Shown here piece after piece: positions 1-11,685 of a stretch of 64,000 nt of DNA. A program made the position numbers and the translations under genes. Each line of letters starts with the position of its first letter. Position 1 is the first letter of the stretch. A model generated the notes under the pieces. The model had not been told where the DNA came from and made no database searches. It was given only the letters and a program-made list of their open reading frames with translations. Source of the DNA: Archegozetes longisetosus (lineage: Eukaryota > Arthropoda > Arachnida > Sarcoptiformes > Trhypochthoniidae); NCBI GenBank assembly GCA_018873245.2, contig JAEMBT020000004.1, positions 2,528,573 to 2,592,572 of the forward strand, written 5' to 3'.

Positions 1-600
1 AACTCAAATTGAAGCCCAATTACTTAAATATATTAATATTATTGATTGAAAAAATCAAGATTTTCTATTACTGTAAGTGAATAGTCAACCATCTTTCTTA
101 GGCATTGATTCGAAAATTTGAAGTTTCTTTTACTTATGTAATGAAATTTAATAGCTATATTTATCATATATTCGTATAAGAGACATTAAGTTATCCGAAA
201 TATTAAAAAACTCCACTGATAATCCAACCTTTAGAATAAAATGCACCAAAAGTCATTATTCCTAGGAATTTTTTAGGGGACCGTGGCTCCATCTGTAGGA
301 TAGTCACTGATAACGTTATTCGTATCAAATAATTGTTGAATAAAGTGAAACGGTTTAGCAAATTTGTCAAATAAAATGTGGAATATGATCATTTAGTCAA
401 TTTGACATTCTGTGCTGCAAGAGAATTCAATGCATGCTTCAATAGAGAAAATATGAACAAAGTGGGCAATGAAGTTTTATTTTTGATATGATCATTAAAG
501 TAACATTATAGTTGGGTCATTCGAAAAATCCTTGTAACTCATTTATTTTAACTGTTTTATTAAAGATATAGTTAATTCTAAATATATAGAGATAGAGATT
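1..600. other. Intergenic, no feature recognised
   Basis: AT-rich sequence without a long reading frame, tRNA-like structure or clear repeat ends. I see nothing I can name before the mariner relic that follows. Confidence 0.5.
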
Positions 601-602
601 TT

Positions 603-790
603 AGTGTTTCCAAAATAATCGCCGGCAACTTCAATGCATTTATCCCATCTATTTACCAGATCTTCAAATCCAGCTCTATATCTGACTGACCATTCAGGAA
701 GGAGGGTTTTACGGCTGCATTAATTTTTTCTGATATTCTAAATTGTTGACCACGCAGGGGTCCTTTCATCCTTGAATATGAAAAATGTGA
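603..790 (-). pseudogene. Mariner-type transposase C-terminus, relic
   Basis: On the minus strand, translation gives stretches typical of the end of mariner-family transposases: MKGPLRGQQF, then LPEWSVRYRAGFEDL, then NRWDKCIEVAGDYFG. The order fits the family (a GxxF segment, then an RWxKCIxxxGxYF ending). The first stretch is in a different frame from the other two, so at least one indel separates them. No N-terminus, DDE triad or terminal repeats were found around it, so this is a dead fragment. The match is by remembered family pattern; the exact family is not determined. Confidence 0.6.
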
Positions 791-1047
791 CAGGGATTTA
801 TATGAGGGGAACGTGGATGCCAGTCTCAGTTTCACAGCTTGTTTATGATTTCTCATGTGACTATTATATTGGTGTTGGTCAAACTTTTAATTTTTACTCT
901 TGTTATTTCGCATACTCTGCGTCTACAGATTTCTCTATAGTTTTAGAAAATACTGAACTTTGATTGTACAAAAAGTTATAAGCATCCGTTTAGTACGAGT
1001 CAATAAAAAGTTAATTAGCTTTTCAAATGTAGTAATATCATTGCTTT

Positions 1048-1108
1048 GGAACTATACTGTCATGTTTCTGGTTGTGAAATAACATTGCAGTTACGACAGT
1101 ATAGTTCC
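1048..1108. repeat. Short inverted repeat (hairpin)
   Basis: GGAACTATACTGTC at 1048-1061 is exactly the reverse complement of GACAGTATAGTTCC at 1095-1108, with a 33-base loop. It lies 14 bases before a Tc1/mariner-like element and may be a miniature element of its own. No flanking duplication is clear. Confidence 0.55.
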
Positions 1109-1122
1109 AGGGCGACAATATA

Positions 1123-1973
1123 CAGTCCGTTTCAAATTGATAAATCCAGTCAATGTTTTTTGAATAACTCAAGAACTACTTGAGATAATGAGATGAAATT
1201 TTATTATTATGTGCACAAAACCATTAAAAGACACTTGTAAAATTTTGGTCAAGTTTCGGCCACTCACGCGCGTGATGTAAAGCATTAAAGTAAAACATAG
1301 CGTTTCAAAATGATAAATCCAGCAAAATTTGATTGAGAGAAACTGCGCGATGAAATTTATAGTGCAAAAGTATTGTTCTAATTAATGCTGAGTATAAATG
1401 AACCTTAGAACTTCTCAAGTCCAAACCCGAATATGAGCCTCAGATTTAGACTCTGGTTCAGGTTCTGAATTTTGAAAGAGGTATAGGTTTTAGGTTCGAA
1501 GTTTCAGAACCTGGGGTTTGAGGTTCAGGCTCTACAGTAGCACTGAACCTCTATTCACACTTATACTGAGAATAAATACTTTTGAAAATTAACTATTACT
1601 ACATTAAATCTTTTTAAATAAAAACCACAAAATTACTGATTAATGAAACTTACCTCTGATGAGCATAAATAAATCTCAAATGCTCTTGAGCTAGAGCCCG
1701 AACCTTAGATTTAAACCATTAATTTATCTAAAGTTAAAATAACACAATTGTTTCAAATAGTGAAAATGAAGCACGCCTCAGAACGAACCTCAAACCTTTA
1801 GGGGTTCATTCACGAAATAAATGCGACATTACTTCAAAAATTCGTCAATTCTATGCCAAATAGAATATTGAAGAACATAACAAAGAATGGAAGAACTATT
1901 GACTATTAGTTACTAAGTATCGATTGTTTATTTAAGTTCCTATTAACTGGATTTATCAATTTGAAGTTGACTG
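1123..1973. mobile_element. Tc1/mariner-type non-autonomous element (851 bp)
   Basis: Both ends carry a terminal inverted repeat of about 30 bp: the left starts CAGTCCGTTTCAAATTGA and the right, reverse-complemented, starts CAGTCAACTTCAAATTGA; both continue TAAATCCAG. The element is flanked by TA on each side (1121-1122 and 1974-1975), the target duplication of the Tc1/mariner superfamily. A further direct copy of the end motif (TTTCAAAATGATAAATCCAG) lies inside near 1304. The interior has no transposase frame but is rich in GGTTC/GAACC motifs (about 1430-1800). Confidence 0.75.
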
Positions 1974-1975
1974 TA

Positions 1976-2519
1976 TTAAAGTAATGGCCTTGTCGTTTTA
2001 AATTATAGAATAGTTGCTAAACAATAATATAATGAGCTATTATTTATTTGTACTGTTTATTAAAAGGATATTATTCCTAGATATCCAAGAATATACTCGC
2101 GGGTTCATAATTTATGGTTTTTCTTTACATACTACAAAAGTTATTCTATTATTATTAATGCATATTATTGATAAAAATCACCTGGTGCGTCACAAATCAA
2201 TTTCATAAACCTGCAGGAATTTCTTGGAGACCATAGTGTGCTGAAGTTGTTCATTTACTTCTATGTTTTATACTAGCGTATTTACAATTTTTATTTTAGC
2301 AAAATCTCATGATCAGTTGCGATCAATTTAATATCTATTCATTGCATAACCTTTTATTCATTCAAAATAGGATAATGTAAATAATAGTAAAAAAGCATGT
2401 CTCTCCATTGGTTTATTCTAAAACAGTTTAACAATAGATTTATCCTTTAATATATCCTCGAATGATTTCCTTATGTTATTATTGTTAAACTTTTTTTCAA
2501 ACTCACATTCGACAGACAA
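1976..2519. other. Intergenic, no gene recognised
   Basis: AT-rich. A 64-codon open stretch at 2014-2208 has low-complexity hydrophobic composition and no recognisable domain, so it was not called. Confidence 0.4.
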
Positions 2520-2780
2520 TTGCTGTGCTCTGGCATGATTTTTATATTATTTAAGGCAACAATGGTTTCAGATAAAAAGCTCTTTTAAACAAGAGATAAT
2601 GTTCATATTGTTTAAAGGTACGAAGTCAGAAGTTCTTAAAACACGAAAATTTAGATTACATACTGTTCACATCGGTGACAAATCTTCTTGGAAAATAAGA
2701 TAGAACTTGTTTTTTATTTATAAGCGAAAACTTTCTTGGAATTCCAAAACACTATTGAAAGTAATTCAATTAATTGAAAA
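2520..2780 (+). pseudogene. Decayed copy of a desaturase promoter/leader
   Basis: This stretch aligns by eye, with many substitutions, to the promoter plus 5' leader exon found at 6300-6516 and 17445-17652. Shared landmarks in order are a TTTAA..CAACAA block, GATTTCAG(G)TATAAAA (here degraded to GGTTTCAGATAAAAAG), AAACAAGA(A/G)ATAAT, and ATAAGCGAAAACTTT near the end. The splice donor that follows in the two intact copies is not preserved here, and no desaturase coding sequence follows. It is best read as the remnant of a third, lost copy of the duplicated unit. Confidence 0.5.
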
Positions 2781-3429
2781 TCCCACATAATGAAAGTAAC
2801 ATCTTAAGTTTAAAAGCTTATTTATAGATAAAAGAAAATCAATCGACTCAAGTGTTCATGAATAACTCGCAAACAGGAAATACTTGATAATTCAGATAAA
2901 GTAGAGTCCCAACATATTCTGAAGAACATGGAAACAATCATCATTCACTCTTTAAAACGTATATTATTTTAAAGATAAAAGTTCGAAAAGCAAGTGAATT
3001 TCGAAACTGAGCTTCAGCCGTTTTCTAGCTCAGGTATGATTGCAGCACTAGCCTAACAATAATACTAAATTAGTTAAGAGTAAGCAAGTATTAGCATGCG
3101 TTTGAAAAATCATTTGATATCAATAAAGTCGAAGCTTAATAGCATTAAGAACTATCACAATTATAAACCCAACAAAACTTAGAGTGTGAATTTGTGCCAC
3201 TACAATACTCGAACTGGAACGCGACTAAAGCCGAAACCGAAATACTTCCAATAAGCTGAGTCAATACAAGTACCAGGATTATCAAAGAGATTAAAGAATC
3301 GTGAAGAATGCAACTTTATTAAACTAAACTAAAAATACGCTAGAATCGAATTTCAGATTCGATATATCGCATTTAGTTCAAGTTTGAGAAAAATAAAAAT
3401 TCGAAAAGACTTTTTGTAGATAAACTGCT

Positions 3430-3920
3430 GACGAAAGATTGTTCGAGTAGTTATTAAACTTATATAGCTTATTTGAAAGAAGTTCATTTGTTCATTAAAT
3501 TTTCGATTTGGTTTCGAAAGCAGTTTATAATGGTCCCGGAAATTTTACCAGGAAAATCTGTTTATTCGAGTATTAGGGATAATAACCTCAGGTCAGACAT
3601 TTGCACTCTAATTGATTTTATTGAGAGTTCAAAGTCATTAAGAATGTTTATGATTAATCTGAACAGGAATCCAAATTATTTATATTCACAAGTTTTGGCC
3701 CAATACTAGAAAGTATAAAAACTACCAAATGCTCACACTCTTTGAAAGCAAATCAGTGTCTGGTCAAAGGAAATACTGTGAAGACATCATTGAATCATGC
3801 ACTATGAAGATATGCGGTCATTTGATTTCAATATTGTGTTAAATATTATTTGCAATAATTTACCACAGTTGAAGCTTTTGTGCTTAAATAGTTCGCAGTT
3901 GGATCTTTGAGTGTCATATC
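3430..3920 (+). pseudogene. Relic of an F-box/LRR-like gene
   Basis: A broken reading frame on + contains leucine-rich-repeat-like text: LRSDICTLIDFIESSKSLRM around 3578-3640 and FNIVLNIICNNLPQLKLLC around 3825-3885. Stops and frame changes interrupt it. The style matches variable F-box/LRR proteins, and an F-box-like pseudogene lies elsewhere in this window (26411-26720), but no F-box is visible here. Low-confidence family assignment from leucine spacing only. Confidence 0.3.
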
Positions 3921-4352
3921 AAGCCTAGTCATTTAGAGTTTTTGGTAGTAAATATCAAAACATTCGGATCTGAAATGTAGATAATTTTTGAGAATGAACC
4001 TAGGATCATGTCAACTTCAAGTGAAATCAAAATTTTACGCATGATTAATATCACACACACTTCAGTCTCAAACATATCAGAAAACTTTCCTAAACTAAAA
4101 TGTTGAAGTGACACTTCAAGAATTTAGGGTGACTTGTAATTGTATTTTGAATTCATCGATCGATTACTCTACTATTACTTCAATTAGAAACTGAATTTTA
4201 AAATATATACTTTCACGTATAGCTGATGAAAACTTTTATTTTAGTAAACTTTAAAAACTTGATGCCCTATCAGACAAATTTTTACCAATCAATTTTAAAC
4301 TTTATTAATTCATTCAATTTGATGTACAGTCGTTTAATGAGATGTGTTCTAC

Positions 4353-5193
4353 AGCAATGGTTTTCAAACTTTTATACCTTGCGAGCCGTTTTTTCTTAAG
4401 AAATTAGTTACAACCCATTAAAATGTAAAGCAAATTTAATGAGAAGAGCGAGCTTGTTTTGATTCATAAGTTGAATTAATTGTAGGCATTATATTAGTTA
4501 AAGCTAATCCCAAATCATTTTCTACATTAAGTTTAATTCTGTATTTGTTTTTCAAACAAGTCAGAGCTGAAAATGAAGTTTCACACAAATGAGCTGAAGC
4601 AAAAGGCGACAAATAACGAGGCAAAGGCAATGAAAATTTATCAGAAGCAATAAATATTTCTCCATTTGATACAATGCAAAGACATTAAACTAACTTCAAC
4701 TGATTCCAACTTAATATTAGTTAAATTGGTTTAAATATAAAGACAGCCTGCAAGTACATAAAAATACTTTAATGCCAAAAATGCATAGCTTTGAAAAAGA
4801 AATAAAAAGACTCACTTTTATTTCAATTTTCTCAAAATATTAACATTTATTTCAAATTTTCTTTTTGTTTGTATTTGTATTAAGAGAGAAAAATGAGAAA
4901 TTTCAATTGCTTTCAAAATTTGTTCAGATTTTAGTCACTATTATCAGTCGTACAATTTCATAAGAGAATAAACAGTTCGTCAATAATACAAAGTTGTAGA
5001 TTTTTGAGCTCTGAAATGTTTTCATTACAGTTACATTTCCCTCTCAATTGTACTTAAGTATCATTTTTCTCTTTCAATAAATTAAAATTATTTTTACGGT
5101 CCAGTTCTCATACTATTCTTCAACCACTTCGCGACTCACCCGAGACCTTTTCGCGGTCCAGTGAAGGATTGCAAAAGCCAGTTTGAAAATTTC
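4353..5193 (-). mobile_element. hAT transposon remnant (841 bp)
   Basis: The ends are imperfect inverted repeats: left AGCAATGGTTTTCAAACTTT, right (reverse complement) GAAATTTTCAAACTGGCTTT. Flanking 8-mers TGTTCTAC (4345-4352) and TGTTCTGC (5194-5201) match at 7 of 8 positions, as expected of an old hAT target duplication. The minus strand at 4436-4630 encodes the transposase C-terminal dimerisation region, so superfamily, ends and coding strand agree. The rest of the transposase is deleted. Confidence 0.75.
4436..4630 (-). pseudogene. hAT transposase C-terminal dimerisation fragment
   Basis: The 64-residue frame contains LSPFASAHLCETSFSALTCL, KNKYRIKLNVENDLGLALTN and a final KQARSSH. This is the highly conserved C-terminal block of the hAT group that gave rise to domesticated FAM200/ZBED5/SCAND3-type genes (pattern: L.PF.S.YLCE.GFSAL...K.KYR..L..E.DLR.ALS...P.I....KQ...SH). 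No RNase-H core or BED finger is attached, so it cannot be an active transposase. Confidence 0.8.
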
Positions 5194-5550
5194 TGTTCTG
5201 CGAAGCTATTGTGTAACTATTATTTCGGATAGCAATTTAAAAATCAAAGTCATATTAGTTACAATGATTAATAATTAACTTAAATAAAGTCAAACTTGAA
5301 CGTAATCCTCCAAACAAAGCCACAAAATAACTTTAAAAAACTATGAGTAAGCTGACCTAAAACTTAACAAAACCAAAATTCAAATTAAATTCAAATTATC
5401 AGTGTAAACTAATTTGTGCTGTTAACGATGCGCTACGAACAAACCGGAATATTATGGAGTTTTGCTAATTAATTAGTCATTCATTAATTTTGATTCAATT
5501 TTAGCATTATTTTAATTGTTAAGAAATCTAATGATCAGTTTTGACTCTTA

Positions 5551-6100
5551 CACTTTCAAGTTTCTAAACAAGCAGTTTTGAAAATTGTTTCGAAACATAA
5601 AACATCGAAACATAAAGTATAGAAAAATAAAGTTTCGACAAGTAAAGTATCTAAAAGCAAAGTTCTGAAAAGCAAAATTCCGAAATACAAACTTTTGAAA
5701 ACCCTGTTTTGAAGCCCTAATAATACAATAAAATCTATCTTATTTTCGTAGAAATTCTCTATTAAAAACCGATGGGTCGGTAACAAAAATAATGGTAGTC
5801 AAATAATCGAAAAATGATCTATAGAACTTGTTTATCACACGTCAATAGGAACGTGACAACTTAAAACATGTTAATCTCTTAATCTATTGCAATTTCTCTG
5901 GAATTTGATCAGTCAGAAGAAGTTTATTTCCGAATTTAAGCTTTTGTGTTATATTACACGTTCAGTTTTAGTCTATTTAACATTTGAAAATATTTCGTTC
6001 CAAAATTTAATTTATTTTATGTTTAGAAAATTGGATTTTTTTTCTGAGATCAAGTTGGGAAACAGGGCTTTCGAAACCATATTTTACGAAACTTCGAAGT
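5551..6100. repeat. Inverted-repeat element, AAAGTTTCGAAA family, copy 1
   Basis: The left end CACTTTCAAGTTTCTAAA and the right end (reverse complement) CTTCGAAGTTTCGTAAAA are related. Behind the left end runs a subterminal array of AAAGT-TTCGA/AAACATCGAAAC-like units (5575-5700) ending in AAACCCTGTTTTGAAG; the right arm has a matching GAAAGCCCTGTTTCC. A second member is at 50802-51490. No transposase is visible, and TA flanks are possible but not certain. Confidence 0.5.
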
Positions 6101-6357
6101 AATTCCATTTTGACTCATTCAATAACTATCTATTGAGTGATCTTTTGGCTTCAGTAATAGTAAAAAAAAGTATATATTTCTCAACAATACAATAATGTTA
6201 TTCAAGAGTAGTTAAAAAGAGTTCAAAAAATTTTAATCAATTTTTCCTCAGATATAAGGAAATTCAATAGAAATTTACAAACCATTATATTTAGCAACTG
6301 ATCATTTCATTTTTTTGCATTGTTTGCGCAATCCTTTAAACAACAAAAGATTTCAGG

Positions 6358-6364
6358 TATAAAA
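6358..6364 (+). promoter_or_regulatory. TATA box of desaturase 1
   Basis: TATAAAA lies upstream of a conserved leader. The same motif in the same context precedes desaturase 3 (17492-17498), so the promoter was copied with the gene. Transcription would begin about 30 bases on, near 6388. Confidence 0.55.
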
Positions 6365-6387
6365 CCAACTCAAACAAGAAATAATAT

Positions 6388-6516
6388 CTACTCCCTTGAA
6401 GTATCCAAAATCGAAAGTTTGAAATTTTCAATATCTTAGTATTCACATCAATAGCAGATCTTTTGAGTACGAGATTAACTCATTTGTGGGCTCATAAGCG
6501 AAAACTTTAAGAAAAT
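6388..6516 (+). other. Probable 5' UTR leader exon of desaturase 1
   Basis: The segment from about 30 bases after the TATA box to a strong donor (AT|GTAAGTAC at 6516/6517) is conserved in desaturase 3. The matching acceptor is TTTTCATAG at 7833, 13 bases before the start codon. The start of the exon is inferred from TATA spacing; donor and acceptor are seen. The 5' UTR intron would be about 1.3 kb and contains the 504-bp mariner-type insertion. Confidence 0.5.
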
Positions 6517-6535
6517 GTAAGTACTGTTTATTATA

Positions 6536-7039
6536 CTGTCCGTTTTTTTAAAAACTAAACTCAGATTTTACAGTTAAGACTTTATTGCTTTTGAAAATGT
6601 GAGTCAAAAGTGAAATCGCTTACTCATTCACTCAAATTTGAATGTTTGAAAATAAACCTTTAATAATAAACTATAATCTTACAAAGCATATTTGAGAACT
6701 GTAACACTACAAAGTAGTTTAGATATGTCAAAATAAATTTCATTCAATTCTAAGAATAGTTGCTTTGGTCGTCCTAGTTTTACCAAAATTTTCAAAAAAT
6801 TCAGCTCTAACCTCATCACAACATTTAGTTAATAAATGAGTTTTCAAAATAAAAATTCTTTCTTTGGTTGTGAACATTATTTTTATGATTAAAAGTGTTT
6901 TTAATTCAAAATGAATGACTAAGTGATCAAATTTTGTCTTATAAGTTTTAAACTGACTCATTAGTAAGTTCTGATTCATGAGTGATAATAAAGAAAAATC
7001 GTTATAAGGATTTGAGTTTGGTTCTTAAAAAACGGACAA
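6536..7039. mobile_element. Tc1/mariner deletion derivative (504 bp)
   Basis: The left end CTGTCCGTTTTTTTAAAAAC and right end (reverse complement) TTGTCCGTTTTTTAAGAACC are inverted repeats flanked by TA (6534-6535, 7040-7041). The duplicated locus at about 17670 has the empty site with a single TA. Inside on the minus strand (6740-6979, ATG 60 bp from the right end) is a 79-codon frame whose second half, FTTKERIFILKTHLL to GKTRTTKATILRI, looks like the N-terminal helix-turn-helix of mariner-type transposases (DUF4817-like). The catalytic part is deleted. Confidence 0.85.
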
Positions 7040-7846
7040 TATTTGCTAAATAATTAATTTGCTGATTAAAAGCTTTGAACCAATTGTTTAAACTTGAAAG
7101 TGCTTTACTAATTATTAAACGATATGCAAAATACGTGGAAGTCAAAATGAAATCGAATCAAATGAGTTTAGTGTGAAATAAGTTCAAGTTCAGAAATGTG
7201 TTCGGGCAATCAATGAGAACGATAGGAAACCCTAAATCTAATGAAACTCTTATCTAATCGTAATGACTAACTAGTCTTCCCTCGAGTAAGTCTTAATTTT
7301 TCTCAAAACACAGTATTAATGATCGGAAATATTGTTTTAGGGCATTATCTCATCAAACTTTTAAGTCAAACTAACTGCAGATTACATTATATATTAAGTA
7401 AATGCTTTTCACAGTCAAAGCAAACCTGAATGCGATCCACAGATTTGACCTTAAAAAATATATTCAAACCATTTCTCCAGTAGTTAAGTAATCAAAATTC
7501 TAAACGAGTTTAAAGTTGAATTCGAAACACCGGAAATCAGAGAAAAAACGATCCAAACCTTTTTCACTCTTTTACTAGTTGAGTCTTATTTCTATTGAAA
7601 TTCAAATTTGTTTTAACCTTAATTTCTAATTTGTAAATAACAGTAAAAGCTGTGACTTAAATTTGCAGAAAATCTAGTAAAAAGTTCTAATGAGTTCATC
7701 TCATGACCACTTAATCAATAAACTCTAAACTTCTGGATTAAGTTTCCTTAAATCTAATGAAATTTTCGTAAAACTACTGCTCAATCAATAGCTTCCCAAT
7801 TCTATTGTGAGCTTAAATTTTCAATTTTCATAGGACTGAACAATCA

Positions 7847-9342
7847 ATGGACACAAACAACAATACTATAGTCAATGATAAAACTGGAACAGACAAGACT
7901 ACAGAACCAGTTGTTTACAAAGTAGAGTTAGTTTGGCGTAACATAATATTATTGACAACTCTGCACGTTTTAGCCATATATGGATTACATATTGCATTAT
8001 GGAAAGCAAAATGGGAAACGTTGATATTTTCCTATGTTGTGAGCATGTTGTCAACGATGGGCGTACAGGCAGGTGCTCACAGACTATGGGCTCATCGAAC
8101 ATATAAAGCTAAACTTCCGCTTCAGATACTACTAGCTGTTCTTCAAACCCTAGCCCTTCAGAACGATATCTTCGAGTGGAGTCGCGATCATCGCGTTCAT
8201 CATAAATATTCTGAGACTGATGCAGATCCTCATAACTCTAAAAGAGGATTCTTTTTCTCACACGTCGGTTGGCTTTTATGCAAAAAGCATCCCGACGTCA
8301 TATCTAAAGGAAAAACTATAGACATGAGTGACCTGCTTGCAGATCCATTGGTCAGATTTCAGAGAAACTTTTATATACCACTAGTATTACTGATTTGGGG
8401 TTCTTTACCTACTTTTATACCATATTATTTCTGGAATGAGAGTTTGGAAAATTCATTCTTGGTGTGTGTAATGTTCAGATACTGTTTGACACTTAATCTG
8501 ACCTGGCTCGTCAACAGTGCAGCGCATATGTGGGGAAATAAGGTATAAATCTATTGAAGTCCAAAAGTTTACTTAAGGAATAAAAGAACTTTAAACATTT
8601 GTTCAAGTTCATTCAATTTGAAGGAAAAATCAATTTTTAAATACATTTTAGTATGAAATAAAAACTTATATCTGATGTTTGCACGAATTGATTGTTAAAC
8701 ACAATAACCAGTAGAGTAAAAGTGACACAATGTCTAATTTTATAAATTGAAGTTTAACCTGAATCTTTTCTCAATCACTTATAGCCTTATGACAAGAATA
8801 TAGATCCAGTTGAGGCTACTATCAGACACGTTTTGATGGGTGAGAATTAAAGTTAAACTGATGAACTCACTCATTGTTTAACTTATTCAGTACTGAATAA
8901 AATGATTTTTCATTATTTAGGCGAAGGATTCCATAACTATCATCACTCCTTTCCATGGTACTAATCATATGAAGCATTTTTTTGCAATTTTAATAATTTT
9001 TACTTTCGATTCAATTGTTCGCATTATTCCTAATTATTCTTAGACTAAGACTTATTTAAATGAAATTGATTTCTTAGGGATTATTCTGCGAGTGAGTTCG
9101 GGGCCGCCGATGTCTTTAATCCTGCGACCGCTTTCATAGATTTCTTTGCAAAGATTGGTTGGGCTTATGATTTGAAAACGGCCTCCAATCAGATCGTGAA
9201 AAATAAACAACAAAGAACTGGCAATTCCGATAATTATGGAAAGAGAAATACAGCTTTCTACGAGTGGTTTACTGGTCTCATTGTTATGACATCTCCTCTT
9301 TGGCTTCCCTATAGCGTAAGAACATTGTCTTCACGCAGTTAG
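7847..9342 (+). CDS. Acyl-CoA delta-9 desaturase, copy 1
   Basis: Predicted membrane-bound stearoyl-CoA-type desaturase: it inserts a cis double bond at carbon 9 of saturated acyl-CoA in the ER, using cytochrome b5 and a di-iron centre. Exons: 7847-8542, 8785-8839, 8921-8957 and 9078-9342; all introns are GT-AG and the frame is continuous to 350 residues, the usual size. The histidine boxes are all present: HRLWAH (residues 78-83), HRVHH (115-119), NSAAHMWG with H227, and HNYHH (255-259). Hydrophobic pairs near residues 32-75 and 176-222 fit the four-helix topology. The ATG lies 13 bases after a splice acceptor that ends a 5' UTR intron. It is nearly identical to the gene at 19031, most strongly over the catalytic core; the second helix and last 40 residues differ most. 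Chain-length preference cannot be read from sequence. Confidence 0.95.
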
Positions 9343-11640
9343 AATTGAAATTATTGTATCCTATATGCAAAGATCGGAAAGATATGATATAATAGCACTT
9401 TCAAGTTATTAGAGTATGTTTGTCAAGAATTTTGCTCATTTACTTGAGTAAAAATCAAGATTATTTTACTAGCTTTTGAAAAATAGTCTCTAAAATTATT
9501 CGACATTAATTGATATAATCTTATTAAATAATTTTATATAAAATCATTTGAGAAAATATAAGTTACTTGACTATTTGATTAAAAATTGTTCGGTCTTTAA
9601 GCTGTACTATATATCTAACACCAATAGCCATATGGATCCATTTTTGAGTTCCAGTAAAATATATCTCTTTTATATTTTCAAATTATGAACTTTTTTCGTG
9701 GATAACAGTTAACTTTTTGTATCCTCTTATCTTCGATTATGTTATAACTTGATTTGGTAATAAAATTGGGTTTTCATGTTTTTCATGAAAAGTAGAAATT
9801 ACTTAACATTATGTACAATTATTTAATCAAATAATTTCACAAAGAATCGCCTGAGAAAAGTCAATTATTTGATTTTATTTTGTCAAATTTTTTTCGATCC
9901 TTGCTTATGTGACATGCTTTCTTACAACAAAACTGTACTTTTCATTCATTTTAAGTTTTATCAATTTTTAACTATTAATTGGATTTCGAATAAGTTGTTT
10001 AAAAAATTTGTTTTGTGAATTTTTTAATGAAAATTCTGAACACGAAAAGACATTGTTTTGATTCCAACGCAAAATAAGCTTAAAAATGTGAAAAATATTC
10101 TGGAATCACTATCAAAACAAATTTTCAAAATTGATCGTTAATTAAAATGATTGCATAGGAAGATAGATTGAAAGGAAATGTTGGTTAAAGTGCGGTCATA
10201 GATCATCCTCTGGGCAAAAGTCTTTTTCATTAAGTTATCTTTCAGTTAAAGGGGGTCTCCCTTAAAGTGAGCTGACGTCTCAAAAATTATAATTTAAGTA
10301 TAAGAAATTAGCTCACGATTAGTTTTTCGTGTTTACATTTCTATTGTCAAAAATCTATATTCTATATCAAATTACACTTTAAATAGTTTTTATGCTTAAG
10401 AAAATGACTTTCATTTACAATTTTGATAGGATTCAGACTTATTATGGTTAAATTGTTTCTCCCAATCCAAAACATTATGTTCCTCAGAAGCAGGGTTACA
10501 TTTATTGGTTTGAGTTGCAGCACGAGCTCATCAATAATACATGTGATAGCACACGTTCAATATACAACTTATGCTTTTGAGAAAAATAAGCTCAACACAA
10601 ATTAAAAGTAAGCTCGAGCTTCCACTAAGGGTGTACGAAATTGAACCATCGACTAGAGATTCAGGACTCGATAAATCATTTTGAACTTAACTTCAATTTA
10701 TTTCCTATATTTACATGCACTTGATTCTTAAATTTTCTACTTAACAACTAGTAAATGTAAGGTAATTTACATACACTATAAGTAACGGATAATCAGTTTA
10801 ACGTTGAAAATATTATGACTACGTAAAGGCAATCACTACTTACAATATCCTAATTGTTCTTCACATCGAGCAAAAAATGTTAGATACGTTGACTAGTATT
10901 GTAAAGCAGCGAATGTTGTAATAAATGCATAATATAAGCGTTAATCAATTAGACTTTATTATTGGTTTATCGATAAAAGTTCAATAAGTCAGGCAATATC
11001 TTTTTCAACTTCATCTTGCATTTAATGATTGAATAAAACTCGTTAAACTTCTTACATAAATTAGTAGAAATTTTTTCACAAGGAAGTGTATCTATCAACT
11101 AAGTTTCACTTCTTCATTATTTTTTGTACTTCTAGAAGAAAAAAGTTAATCGTTGAATAATCACTTGATAATTTATTTAATGCCAAAACCATTAACGATC
11201 TTAAGCTTGAATATAAAACTGAATTTTTCGTGATAAATAGTCCATTTGTTCGTCAAATACTTCACGAGTTGAAAATTTTAGTTAACTTTGAAGAATTGAA
11301 AAGTTGTTAAAAATTGGAGTCATGATAAATTTTTCTCCTGTTAAAATTATTCTAACCCAAATTTTGAGTGAAATTAAACAAACTATAAGATTCGTTGGAG
11401 CTATTGTCAGACTATAAATAAGAAAAACTTTACTGAATAACTTTTATTAAAGCGCATCCACTTATAATTGGTATTTAACTTATTTTATAAAGCATTCAAT
11501 GTTAATATTATTAATAACATTAACATTGAATAAATTCTATAAATAAATAGCCGAGAACTGAGTTTATTTTAGAAAATAGAATAAAGTGCTTGAAAATCAA
11601 ATGAGACTTTGCATATAATTCTAAGTGAAAGTATAGGAAA
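9343..11640. other. Intergenic between desaturases 1 and 2
   Basis: AT-rich sequence with short open stretches only (for example 10423-10605, no domain). A strong palindrome lies at 11484-11543. No tRNA, rRNA or protein gene was recognised. Confidence 0.45.
11484..11543. repeat. 60-bp palindrome
   Basis: The arms CATTCAATGTTAAT and ATTAACATTGAATAAATT flank a short AT loop, and the outer TTTATA/TATAAA also pair. It could form a cruciform or RNA hairpin, or be a miniature fold-back insert. No flanking duplication identified. Confidence 0.6.
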
Positions 11641-11651
11641 ATACTTCGGGC

Positions 11652-11685
11652 TATAAGTGGTAGTGGTTGTGAGCGAAACTCAGTT
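11652..11685 (+). promoter_or_regulatory. Core promoter of desaturase 2 (TATA + Inr)
   Basis: TATAAG at 11652-11657 is followed at the canonical distance by the arthropod-type initiator TCAGTT (11680-11685), placing the start A at 11682, 30 bases from the first T of the TATA box. A leader exon would run to a consensus donor (AAAC|GTAAGT) at 11892/11893 and rejoin at acceptor TTTATAG (12350), six bases before the ATG. Confidence 0.5.

Noticed and set aside
772..963. 63-codon + strand open stretch
   Set aside because: Partly antisense to a mariner transposase relic and without recognisable content.
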